Below are positions 12,352 through 23,370 of a DNA stretch of 64,000 nucleotides, in pieces. The first letter of the stretch is position 1. Each line of letters opens with the position of its first letter. The translations under genes were made by a program, and so were the position numbers. The stretch is from Macquaria australasica. Its lineage: Eukaryota > Chordata > Actinopteri > Centrarchiformes > Percichthyidae. The stretch spans positions 186,001 through 250,000 of the forward strand of contig SEMN01000182.1 in NCBI GenBank assembly GCA_005408345.1, in the 5' to 3' direction. The notes beneath the pieces were generated by a model. It was not told the DNA's origin. It did not search any database and saw only the letters and a program-made list of their open reading frames with translations.

Positions 12352-13474
12352 CTTCGGGGAAACAAACACACTGCGAGTCGAGACGAGATCCGGCAGAGCG
12401 CTGGAGGTTTACAGCTCAGAGTTAATTAATTATTATCACCTATTTGCTGAGTGCTGACATGCGCACAAGCTAAGGGCCCAGGTGAAGCGGGGCATTTTAA
12501 TTGACAGTGCACCATCAATTAGTTGATTGTGTCAACAACTTTACTGTCTACTTTTGCTTGGAATATCAAAACTTTTTGCAAAGTGGCCATGTGACTCTTG
12601 AGAAGCACAGGGCATATTCAGCATAGACACAACACTTTACTAGCACCGCAGTTTAGCCTACAAACAAAATAGAAAAAGGGAAACAGTAGGCTATCACAAA
12701 ATGAGAAAACACAATTGCAGGATTGTAGAAGGCCTGAGGGGAACAAAAGAGAGGTGTCAGAAGAAGTGTCATGTTGTTATCTATTCTTATACAAAGTTCA
12801 ATCATGTTTCTGCAGCATTTCTGGCGTTATGGCTACTGGAACACCATCTGGTCCAGATAGTTTGTAAAACTAAATTAAGAGGACATTTTCTAAATGTGAC
12901 ACACCCCAAAAAAGTGTGCTTTGAGTCCCCACCATCTTATATTCAATCATAAGGTTTGTTTGTCATCCTGGAACAGATGTAATCACATCAGCTGTAACAT
13001 TACTTCGCCTTCAAATGTGAACATTAGCTATGAGATTAACATGCAAACCTTCAGCATCCTGTGTAGAATGTAAGCATGCTAAAGGTAGCATCGTATGTTG
13101 GGTTTAACTTAACTGTTAGCCTGTAAACATGTTAACGTGTAATAGGAAGTTGGTGTAACATGCTAATACTAATGTTACCCAAAGTTCTAAGCTGAAAAGA
13201 TACAAGGTTGTTAGCATTTCCCAACACTCTGAAATATGTAGGCCTATCATTGTCAAGTGGGGAAAGCAAGTGTTAAAATTGGGAGTTTCTCATTCAAGTT
13301 ATGTCCAACTTTAAGTAGAGCTGCCTCGATGCTTAATGAGTACAAAATCCAGATTGATATTTCTTTCAAACACAAAAGCTTAATAAGTAATGGCAAAGTC
13401 TTTACACAGACAGAACAGCTCAGACACTGGTTTTGTGTCAACTTCTGTTTCCTGTTTGAGCAGTGCTTCCCCAT

Positions 13475-13996
13475 TAGTGATGTGTCGATCATGAACAAAT
13501 CGTTCATTTGAACTACTCTTTGATATGAACGAGTAGTAACGAGTCGTCTCAGAGAGTAATTCGTTTATTTTGGCCGCGCCTGCGCAACAATAATAATGCA
13601 TGAGTTTCGTTTTTCTCACGTGACAGCTGACTGGTTTGGGTCGTTCATTCGTTAGTCTTTCGTTCATTTTGGACAGAATATTGGACAGAAATGAGTAATT
13701 CACCACTCGACTGGGTCTTCAAGTAAGTCGTTCGTTCATTTTTCACGAGACGGCTACACGGGCTCAGTATTGGACATAAATGAGTAGTTCACCACTCGAC
13801 TGGGTCTTCAAGTAAGTCGTTCGTTCATTTTTCACGAGACGGCTACACGGGCTCAGAATTGGACAGAAATGAGTAGCCCCACACCCTTTGTCTACTGAAC
13901 AAAATGAACGAATGACCTGAAAAAAAGAGTAGTTCATTTTACTGAACGAGATTTAAGGAACTAAGTCACTAAAATGAACCGGTTGTCCCATCACCA
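13475..13996. mobile_element. Non-autonomous hAT-like element with internal tandem duplication
   Basis: Left end TAGTGATGTG and right end CCCATCACCA form short imperfect inverted termini. They are flanked by 8-bp direct repeats TTCCCCAT (13467-13474) and TTTCCCAT (13997-14004), 7 of 8 identical, which is the hAT target-duplication length. Inside, GGACAG/T-AAATGAGTA starts at 13683, 13772 and 13861, marking two nearly identical 89-base units plus a stub. The word CGTTCATT recurs on both strands. No transposase is encoded. Confidence 0.8.
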
Positions 13997-14227
13997 TTTC
14001 CCATACTGTTACCCTTCATTGTTGGGGTACAGTCTTAGGTTGGGTTATGGTTTGGCATTGATGAGTTAACTGGTTGGGATTAGGGTAAGGTTTGGTTGAG
14101 ATAATATGAAACACAAATTGATGGGCAAACCGGCCTACTTGTATGTATTCAACCTTATTTTCATTACAGTACATTGTCTTTGATGAAAGAGTGGTAAGGT
14201 GGAAATTTCAATCCACAAACCAGTTTG

Positions 14228-14500
14228 GTTATTTCCGTGAGAAGTTTGCATGTTCACCTTGTGTCTGTGTGGGTCTTTTTTCTGGTGCTTGGTTTTCCTC
14301 TCACAGTCCAAACACATTCAGGTTTGGTTAAATAAAACTAAACTGCCTTGTGGCTGTTAGGTTTAGGAGTGTGATAGTGTTTTTGTTTTGCAATCTGTCC
14401 AATGTGCACCCTGCCTCTTTGCCAGTGCATGCTGGGATAAGCTCCAGCTCCCCGTGACCCTGAACGGGGTAAGTGTTAAGAAAAAAGATAGATGATCAGC
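14228..14500. repeat. Teleost interspersed repeat, degraded copy
   Basis: Landmarks of a very common fish repeat are visible in order: GTTTGCATGTTC, TTTTCCTCTCACAGTCC, then TGCTGGGATAAGCTCCAGCT and CCCCGTGACCCTGAA near the end. It is the same family as about 9044-9290. Confidence 0.65.
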
Positions 14501-15280
14501 AGCACTCTCTACTGGCTACTGCATGAATAAATACTGTCTATAAAAGCCATGGAAGGCTTCAATGAAAAGTGATGTACTTTTCTCTGTACTTCAAATTCAG
14601 TCAATTTGGCCGTAATCCCAAAAATTCTATGCAAAGTTATCCCTATGTGTCACATTATATAATGTGTGCAAAGGCAGTGGATAATTTGCATAGGGAAACC
14701 ACTGTTTTGCTGATAACAGGCTGCCTCTGTCTTTATATTCATGTGTCTGTCTATTTCTCTTTCTATCTTTGTGTGTAACAAGTGTAAAAAATCCCATCAT
14801 TTTAACCTAAATGTTACTTAACAACTAAAAAGCAGCTTAACTGTCGTCGTTGTCATCACACCCACCTACAAAACATACAAACAGCTGTGTTGTATGTGCT
14901 ATTTACTTCCAGGAATTAATTCATTTGCATAGGTATCAGTGTTTACGATCAGTTCTGCCGTCCCTTTTCTGACGCAAAGACCATCAGGGTTAGGCAAAGC
15001 AGAGCAGGTCATCATTCAACACTATCATTCAACACAACTACAGGTAAAAAGAAAAACACTTGAGCATTATAATATTATTTTTTAAGTTTATAATGATATT
15101 TAATACGTACAATATGTTTCATGTGTCAGTGCTATGACATTTTCTACTCCTAATTTGTTTAAATGTTTTTAGCTTTAATTCTTAGATGTATGTATTAATG
15201 AGGAGCATTAGTCTCATTCTACTGTTAAACTTATTCTAAAGCTAAAGCCATTAAATGATATGAGTCTTTTCCAACAGAGA

Positions 15281-17779
15281 ATGGTTATGAAAGAGATAAC
15301 CCTTTGTCTTTTGCTTGGTTATCTCCAAGGTAGGGAGCCACTTTGAATTTTACAGTTATATATATATATATATATATATATATACTTTATATACACACAT
15401 ATATATTCTGATTCTCTATGAATGTATGCCTGTTTAGGTCTACAGACACATTTTATTTATTTTTTTATTTTTTATTTATTCTTTACTTTATTTCAGTTGG
15501 CCTTTACTCTGCCTGCATTCCTGTCTGGTGTCTCACATGTAACGTCACAGGTAAAAACAAAAAATTAATAAACCGAAACCTCTCACTCTATTTATAGACT
15601 ACATGGGTGAGATGCAAAAGAAATATGTTCTTAATGCTATTCCTTCCATCTCTGTTTTCCATATAGATCCGTGTGCACTCTGCTTAAACTATTCAGCACA
15701 ATGCAGCACTGGTTAGTGCCATCTTTCTTTTCATTTTTTTGCTTGAAGACAAAAAATATGAATTTTACATATGGCACATTAGATACATTAATTGATGGTG
15801 GTGTGTTAGTACAATGAGGTTGACTGGAACGTGGTAAACATGGGAGACTTGAAAAATAATCTAAATGCTCAGAAATGTGATTGCTCTTAACTAGTGTATT
15901 GCTGAGGGTTTATCTGAATGGAGTAAGTTGTGGAAAATACAGAAAATACCTTGTAAATTACTTTTGTATCTTAAAATTAACTTCATGAATACCTGGGATG
16001 TGTCATGTATGCTCTGTTTTGAATTAAATTCTGACTGTGACTGTATTCATTCATTTCTCCAGATATTCCACCAAACTGCAAAATAGGTAACCTGTAATAA
16101 TATCCTCGTCTGTGGCAGTGCACTAAAACACATAAACTGACTTTTGATTACCTAACACTATCACTGTTGCCTCCCTTCGTTTGAATATTTATTCTGCCCA
16201 TCAGACTTTCAGGTTTCTGTCAACAGTACTGGATCTGAGGTAAACGAGGGTGATGCCGTCACTCTAACATGTGTCCATAACCTCATCAGTTTCAATCTGC
16301 TGTGGTGGGAGAAGGACGGGAATGAAATCGCGCAATTCCAAAATAACAGCATACTGGCTCTCACAACAGTGGAAACACTTGATGCAGGCCAGTACATCTG
16401 CTTTGTGAATAGCACATGTGGCATTTTCAAGTCTTTGCCACAAGATGTCACCGTAAAGAGTAAGTAGACGTCTCCCTGCTTATTTCACACAGCCACAGAT
16501 TACCTTTGCCTTTGTAATCTAGATTGTACATTTTAACTATTTCTGAATTGAAAATGAAAGAGCAGAAACATTAAACAACTTTTAAGATATGAATAATGAA
16601 ATGCACCCCTCAGTGACCCTTGATCGCATGTGTCTTTGCTGTCTGTTCGTGTTTCTGCCTTTGTGTCCTCATCCAGGCAACAATATGCTGCTCATGGTGA
16701 TCTGTGGTGTTTCCGCTTTGCTCCTGGTCTTGTTTATGGGGCTGGCTATGAAGTTCAAGCTGAAAAGAGATAACGGTAAGAGCTCAGTTCAGGTTGTCTG
16801 CAGTATTAAACAACACAGGAGTAGAGAATGAAAAAATGTTGTTGAATGCAAATGAGGTTGATAGATCTATAGGTCTATGTTACTCCATGGTGTACAAATA
16901 ATATATTTCACATACTTAAAGCTTAAATAGTTCAACACTTTGGGAAATACGCTTATTTGGCTTTCTTGCAAAGAGTGTGAAGATTGATAACACTCTCATA
17001 TATGTCTGTGAAATATAAGGCTTTATCCAACAGCTAGGTAGGTATCTTAGCTTAGCACAAAGACTGGAAACAGGGGGAAACAGCTAGCCTAGCTCTGTCC
17101 AAAGCTAACAGAATCCACCCACCAGAACCTCTAAAGCTCACTCATTAACACATTATATTTGGTTTGTTTAATCCGAACAAACACTGAAGAGTAAAAATGG
17201 CAAGTTGTGGTTTTATGGGGGGTTTTGTGCCGGACTATTTCTTTGCCAGGAGCATCCAGTGGAGACTCCAGGACGGTACTACCCCTAGCCAAGAAATGGG
17301 CTGTATCCAAAATCACTCCATATTTACTATATAGTATACTACATTTACTGTCCACCATTTCAATTGAGTGTCTGAATTCTGAGTGTGTAAATGTATTCAC
17401 TATATAGTGCCCTCAGTAATTCCACAATGGAAAGAAATAAGCTGTCTCCATGGCATGTACACTTTTTTCTGATAACAATCCCACAATGCAATGCATTACA
17501 TTTTATGACCGTACAGCCGTACAGTGATGATGCAAAATGTCAATGACTGATAAGTGTCCACATTCTCAATTTGCTCCTCTGAGTAAACAACTGAGCAAAC
17601 GAGGGAATGATTTCAGACACATCCACAGTCTGCCCGTTTAGAGGTGCTGGTAGGTGGAATTTGACACCCCCCCCCCCTCTCTCTGTCTCTCTGCAGCTAA
17701 ACACAAAGAGAGGATAAAGCAGAGGGCACAGGCTGGGCAGAGTGACGGTCCATCTTCGTTCGCACCAAGAGAATTCTAA
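15281..17779 (+). CDS. Unrecognised single-pass membrane protein with Cys-rich N-terminus and one Ig-like domain
   Basis: Seven coding exons: 15281-15329, 15497-15550, 15667-15711, 16063-16086, 16205-16459, 16677-16775, 17697-17779. They give 202 aa with every intron in phase 1. Residues 1-20 look like a signal peptide (hydrophobic, around LCLLLGYL). Residues 21-57, from three tiny exons, hold seven cysteines (23, 28, 31, 37, 40, 47, 55). Exon 5 encodes an Ig-like domain: first Cys80 in VTLTC, tandem Trp91-92, and the DAGQY motif before Cys123, plus an extra Cys129. Residues 146-167 are a transmembrane helix, followed by a short basic tail of about 35 residues with no ITIM or ITAM tyrosine motif. 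N-glycosylation sites are present. No family name could be given. The layout suits a small cell-surface immune-type or adhesion receptor (inference). The exons and phases are solid; the function is unknown. Confidence 0.82.
15356..15385. repeat. (TA)n microsatellite
   Basis: An uninterrupted AT dinucleotide run in intron 1 of the Ig membrane-protein gene. Confidence 0.95.
16925..17290. repeat. Dispersed repeat R1, copy 1
   Basis: Shares a series of landmarks with 29186-29375 and 30784-31070: GGGAAATACGCTTATTTG, AACACTCTCATAT, AGCTTAGCACAAAGACTGGA, then AACAGGGGGAAACAG, GCTCTGTC and GGACTATTTCTT. All three copies are in the same orientation. It is probably a fish SINE-like or MITE-like family. 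The class is not determined. Confidence 0.75.
17313..17512. repeat. Dispersed repeat R2, copy 2
   Basis: Matches 2612-2762: ACTATATAGTATACTACATT, CTGAATTCTGAGTGTG, then AACAATCCCACAATGCAATG. It sits directly beside R1 copy 1 in the last intron of the Ig membrane-protein gene. Confidence 0.65.
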
Positions 17780-17859
17780 ATAAGAACCATTCAATCACAT
17801 TTAAAAATGATACATACTGATATTGTTTCATAATTTGCTGTTGTAGTATTTGATGTAGA

Positions 17860-17865
17860 AATAAA
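17860..17865 (+). promoter_or_regulatory. Polyadenylation signal AATAAA of the Ig membrane-protein gene
   Basis: A canonical AATAAA 81 bases after the stop codon, which fits a short 3' UTR. Confidence 0.7.
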
Positions 17866-18805
17866 ACCTCTTTAATCTCTGTATTTGCGGCTAAGTGTGT
17901 GTGATCAGGTGAGGTTACAAGCCCACTGACCAGAAAGCCTGTTCAGTTGAGGAAAAGAGCCTAGAAATGTTTTTAATCCAGACACGGGACAGGCGTGCTC
18001 ACACTAATCCCGCTGAATGCTCTACTCACAGAGACACAGACGACCAACACAGAGCAGCTTTATAGCGGCTGGAATGTAATGGATATATGGGATGTTAATG
18101 CTGTCCACTCCTCTCCAAGAGATGTGGGATTTGAGAGTTGACTTATGAACACAGAAATAATAAGTTTGCTGGTTTAACAACATGATATAATCCTTTGAAG
18201 TTTATGTGTTAAACTCTATGCATACTGTCAGTCCTCGTGCTGCCCAGAGTGTCTCTGTTTTTCTGCATTAACAGCAACATTTAACAACATTTTTTCCCCC
18301 TCAGACATATGGCAAAATGTCTGAACCTTTTTCTATTTTTCTCCTCATAATATCCATGTGTGTGAGTGTGTCAGGAAGGACTGTTTCTTTCAGTTTCCTC
18401 CTATAGCAGGTGGCTAAGGGATAATCCAGGTAAAGCCACTGCAAAGTGGAGATGGAGGGATGTACAGAGGAAGGGGGAGGGTGGATGGGGTGGCCTTTGC
18501 ATGGATGACTATGGCTAATTCTGGCCTCCTAATCCCAGTCCCATCCACCCTCCCCCTCTTCCTGTTTGCTAACTCCACAGTGCCAGTGAGGAGGAATTTG
18601 ACGCCCAGGTAGACATTACTATCACATACACACATAGCACTTAACCCACCCAAGTTTAGCGAGGAGGAAGAGGGAAAAGACAGAGGCTGCTGGTACCTTT
18701 TCTGGATAGCTAACCTGGGTGACCTGGATAGCTAACACGCCTGTGTGAGCTTCACTGGAGAATGTAGCTGCAGCCCTCCAGCCAAGCCACAGGAAACACG
18801 CCACC

Positions 18806-19941
18806 ATGGGCGAAGCTCAAAAGGTAAGTGACCTGACCTGGAGGAACAGGACTTATAAAACCAAATGTGAGCCTTCGGTATGTGTTTGATACAAAGAACT
18901 ATTTTCAGGTGGTTATGACTCCAAAAGTGTGTACCAATGAGTATTTTTAACAGTATTTTTGTTTAGAAGCAGCTCTCTGCTATAATAGTTGGATTATCTA
19001 AATTGCTCATCTTGTCAGGTAGTGTTGATATAATGATTATACATCTAATGAAACCTCTAATGCCCTTTGATGTACAGTTAATCACACATACACTGTAGTA
19101 CCAATCACCTTGAATCAAATATTTAAAGCTACAGTGCCTTTTTAGTCAGCAGTGTGGCAGTCTGTGGTTGCGCAACCTTGCTTCAGACTAATCACATTAA
19201 ACAGTGTGCCATTATATGAATGGAGCTCTAATCAACACCACTGCCTTTCTAAATGAAGCAACAGATTAATTCCTACAGAATGGGGGTGGGAGCTGTACAG
19301 TAGCTCCAGAGAAGGAGGGCTGGAGATTGGTGGGTGGGTAGAGCCAGTTGGGCACACATGTGTGTTCAACGGTGCTGTATGTAAGGAGAGCTTTGACCTC
19401 AAATCAGAAAGAGGTCAGTGGGATTTTCGTCAGTTTTCAGGTGTAAAATATGTCCGAGAACTGTTTGTATTTACCTCTGGATATTATCCCGGATGTTCCA
19501 GAGTATATCAAAGAAACATTGCACCCCTGATGAAAGGAAAGGAAATACTTTTTTAAAGAACATAATGTCAAAAATTGCTGAGCTCCTCACACGCTTTTCT
19601 AAACTGAAACATTATAAAATTGAAATATCCAATGACAAATGACCTGTCATGATTCAGGTCGACTTCCACAGAAGAAAAGTATATTCTACAAATACTAAAA
19701 GATGCTGTGAATGCTGCAATAAATGTATGGTCTGCCCTATCCTTCCACATCCCACCCGCCTCCCTACATGCAGGGCTTACTCTCTGTCATTGAGAAACTG
19801 AAGGGATCCACAGAGCAGGAGGTCAGGATAGTGCTTCTGGGGTTGGACAACGCCGGCAAGACAACCCTGCTGAAGAGCCTCGCCTCTGAGGATGTGAACA
19901 CCATCACACCAACACAGGTAAGGGGAAGATGTATGTTAAAA

Positions 19942-19975
<34 letters not shown>

Positions 19976-22563
19976 TCATGACCTTAAGGAAAGTCACTTA
20001 CTGCAAGGAATAATAAAGCAAGAAACGCCACTGACTGACACGCCTGCAGATGATGTTTTTGTCCTTCATACCATGAACTTCTGAGCCACTTTACAACATG
20101 ATGTTCATCATTAAGTGGTCAACAGGTTGCATCTGCCAGAAATATCCCATCAATATTTTGTCAACCAACAAGTTCCCATTCTTTAAAGACAAATGCAATT
20201 TGTCTGCTGTCACTGAATCCTTTTGCAAAAACAGGTGCCACTTTTTTTTGTTTTTTTTTTACCATGATGGATTTCTCTTGTTGAGGCTTTACAAAAGATA
20301 TTTTGCATTTTCATGGTACTGTAACATGACATTATAACAGGCAGGGGGATTGTATCCAATCTTGTGAGACCAGCTGGACCAGTGCATGCTCTCGCTCAGA
20401 GTAATGGCATTCAGATGACCTGCTTTTCTGACATGCTGTGAAATGAGATGATCGGTCTTACAGTACACATGCTTTAACCACCAATCAGTAAAATAATGAT
20501 TTGAGGATGTCAGATCATCTTGTTATATATCATACGTTAAATAACCTTCCAGCAGGAGATAAACCTAGGGCCTTACACGACCTTCCTGATTTGCATTCTC
20601 TCAACACATTTTCTGAGAAGATCCTAACGTTGTGGTGAGGTCTCACCCTCTGTTGATGTGGCTGTCTAACCTCTAATATGATTATCTAATACCCCTGCAT
20701 TACTCTCACAAGACAAGACATAGAGCAGGTGTACTGCCAGGTCCTGGTCGAGTGTGACGGCTCATCAGACACCAGGCAGAGAGGATGCAGTCCTGTATGA
20801 CATGGCAACTGTCACCACAAGGCTAAATCAGACTTGACACATAAACACATACAATGCATTTGATCCTTCCAGTCTTATCCTCAGATTTGCTCCTCAGCTG
20901 GCCCTCAGGATAAAGTTGTTATACAACCTCGCCGCCTGAAACAGAAAGAAGCTGCGTTATGAAAAACAGCTCCGGATTAACACTGTGACCATTTCCTCAT
21001 GAACGCTTAGAGCACGTGTTGAACTCCTGCTGATACGTAACAAGGTTACAATGCAGAGTAACCAAACAGTGATTCGTTTAATACCCACACCTGTGCTCTA
21101 GTACATTGTCACTTAATGAATTGCTTCACAACCATTTGCAAGGCTTTCCAGGTGCTGCATGCTGGAACTGTGTTAAATTGAAGGCAGTGACGTGCAGCAC
21201 AGTGACTCCAGCTTTGTGTTTCACTTCAGGGCTTCAACATAAAGAGTGTTGCCTCTCATGGCATGAAACTCAATGTCTGGGACATTGGAGGACAGAGGAA
21301 GATCAGGCCCTTCTGGAAAAAGTACTTGGAAAACACAGACCTGTTGGTGAGTGATGAAACTTACTTCAAATCAATTCAAATTCAATTTTTCCCTGAGAGA
21401 CATTTGCTTTCATTTCTATTTGGATTAGCTTTTACAAAGTGACTGCTAGTCATCCTGGGGTCCACACAGGTCTTCACTGAAAATACACAACAAAAAAACA
21501 ATAATAATCCCTGACATTAAAGTATAATAAACGCTCACAGCACAAAGAGTTGATACATGATGTTTATACTCAGCACAGGACACCACATATATGCACAAAT
21601 TAAGCACTATAATTGTATCTTGATGAAGGAACTTGCTAGTAAAACTCTAACGTTGTGCAAGATTTTTGAAAGGATAACAACTGTATCTTCTATTTTCAGT
21701 TAACGCTGACTTTTTGGCTGCTGTACAGGAGCAGCTATATACTAAAAGGGTCACTGACACCTTCAGAGCTTTACATGCAGACAGCAAAATGGTGATGAAT
21801 TTTCTGTGTTTACTTTTCAGCAAATGTTACTGTTACATATTTGTCCTTTCAGATTTATGTTATTGACAGTGCAGACAAGAAGCGGTTTGAGGAGACAGGA
21901 CTGGTGAGCTTGATGCACGGTTGTCATTTCTGCATGCAAATAATACCCTCTGACAAGTACCATAGCAAAACAACCTAAAATTAATTAAATCAACATATAT
22001 GGAAGTAATGGTTTGTTTTATTGAAAAAGTCAGTAACTTAAAAAAAAATTGCATGTGTGCGCATGTGCAGGAGCTGTCCGAGCTGATTGACGAGGAGAAT
22101 CTAAAGGGCGTTCCAGTGCTCATCTTTGCCAATAAGCAGGATCTGGCCACAGCGTCACCAGCCAGTGAAATCGCTGAGGGACTCAACCTGCATACGTACC
22201 GGGACCGTGAGTGGCAGATTCAGGCCTGCTCAGCTGTGTCTGGAGAGGGAGTTCAGGTCAGACCTAGTCCCAACTTTGATTTATTGATTTATCCTCAGAT
22301 GGAACCTAATTAACCATAAAAGTGCTCCCTGCCTTCCTGCTGTACAATATTGTATAGTAAGTCAGTCTGAACTGTTTTAATGGAGACTTAATTTCTATCA
22401 ACAACCTCTTTGACTTGCTTAGCTTGATGGTTTTGACTGTTTTCCATCTTCAAACTGTCTGGACTTGTCTATGAAACTGAATCAGACAGTTTTATTTTCA
22501 TCTCCTCCCCGACAGGATGGCATGAACTGGATTTGCAACAACATTGTGAATAAGAAGAAGTGA
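18806..22563 (+). CDS. arl3: ADP-ribosylation factor-like protein 3 (ARL3 family GTPase)
   Basis: A small GTPase that, when GTP-bound, releases lipidated cargo from UNC119 and PDE6D at the cilium and is the target of the GAP RP2 (family knowledge). Six coding exons: 18806-18823, 19774-19917, 21230-21346, 21853-21903, 22071-22256, 22516-22563. They total 187 aa. The start has a GCCACC context. The P-loop GLDNAGKT is at residues 29-36. The ITPTQGFN switch I region, the WDIGGQ switch II motif, NKQD and the SA base-contact motif are all intact. The C-terminus is rich in Lys. Residues 1-6 (MGEAQK), encoded by a separate exon, precede the GLLS where most ARL3 proteins begin, making it five residues longer at the N-terminus. 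It may be the fish paralogue called arl3l1 rather than the direct ARL3 orthologue. The suffix is not certain. Confidence 0.93.
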
Positions 22564-22979
22564 ACAAGTGTCCCAAGCAGCACAGACCAGAGTCAAACAG
22601 AGAACCAGCACCAAATAAGGGATTAAAACAATATTTCACTTCATTTAATATCAACACACCTCACCTATGACAGATCCTGCTCCCCTCACAGATATGAATA
22701 ATTCTGTTTTTACAGTCCTTTTTATGAACATTTTGCAAATGTAGCAAATTTAAAGAAAGCTACAATAAGGGAATTAGGCACTTAATAATCATTGTCCTAT
22801 GCTAAAAATGTATGGTTTTGTTCCCATTATCCCAAGGATCTTTGTCTGGTGAATCTGTGTGCTTTCTTAAACACAGAGAAAACCAAGCTGAGTGTGTAGC
22901 CCTGTAGAACTGCTGGGGTTTGTTTTTGTTAGACATCAGTTCAGTGTGAGTGTAAAGCATGTGTTTTGAGATTTTTGAC

Positions 22980-22985
22980 AATAAA
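22980..22985 (+). promoter_or_regulatory. Polyadenylation signal AATAAA of arl3
   Basis: A canonical AATAAA 417 bases past the stop codon of the ARL3-type gene, in AT-rich 3' UTR sequence. Confidence 0.65.
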
Positions 22986-23097
22986 ATAATTAGTAATTTC
23001 TGCTTTTTTTTTCTTGTTTTCAAATATGCATACAAATGCATACATACTTATTAACGGTCAAACAACAGTTTTAAAAACCGTCAGTGAAAGACCGAAA

Positions 23098-23370
23098 ACA
23101 TGTGAATGTGACTGTAAATGCCAACGCTTCCATGACTGACAGGAGGAACAATAATAACAAGCTGATCCACTCCTGCTCAGCTGTCAGCTTGCTTTATTTC
23201 CACGCCGCGATGACAAGCACTTACATTGTACAGTGAGAGAGACTAATTGAAAAGCAAGAGTGAGAGAGAAGAGAGTTTACAATTATAGACTCGCATGGCA
23301 GAACAAGATATCAAATCTTCAAGGCACAGCAGAACAAACAGCGCAGGAAATTACACGCAGAGAGGCTGAC
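23098..23370 (-). repeat. Second copy of the guanylate cyclase gene 3' end (segment A)
   Basis: Collinear with 25918-26230 (segment B), which is the 3' UTR and downstream flank of the minus-strand guanylate cyclase gene. The best block is 23302-23354 against 26165-26217, with five mismatches in 53 bases. A second block around the tttatt words (23193 and 26010), with GACAAGCxxTTACATTGT beside it, also matches. Both copies carry AATAAA on the minus strand. No cyclase exons are seen next to this copy. Confidence 0.8.

Larger units (their letters stand above)
12420..15280. other. Spacer between rgs14 and the Ig membrane-protein gene
   Basis: No supported gene. About 13020-13230 is rich in GCTAA/CATGCTA words typical of fish low-complexity repeats. 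An hAT-like MITE (13475-13996) and a degraded interspersed repeat (about 14228-14500) fill much of the rest. About 14500-15280 shows nothing recognisable and should hold the promoter of the next gene. Confidence 0.55.

Noticed and set aside
13683..13880. Tandem 89-base repeats considered as a CRISPR-like or satellite array
   Set aside because: Only two units plus a stub, no spacers, inside a hAT-like element in a vertebrate genome.
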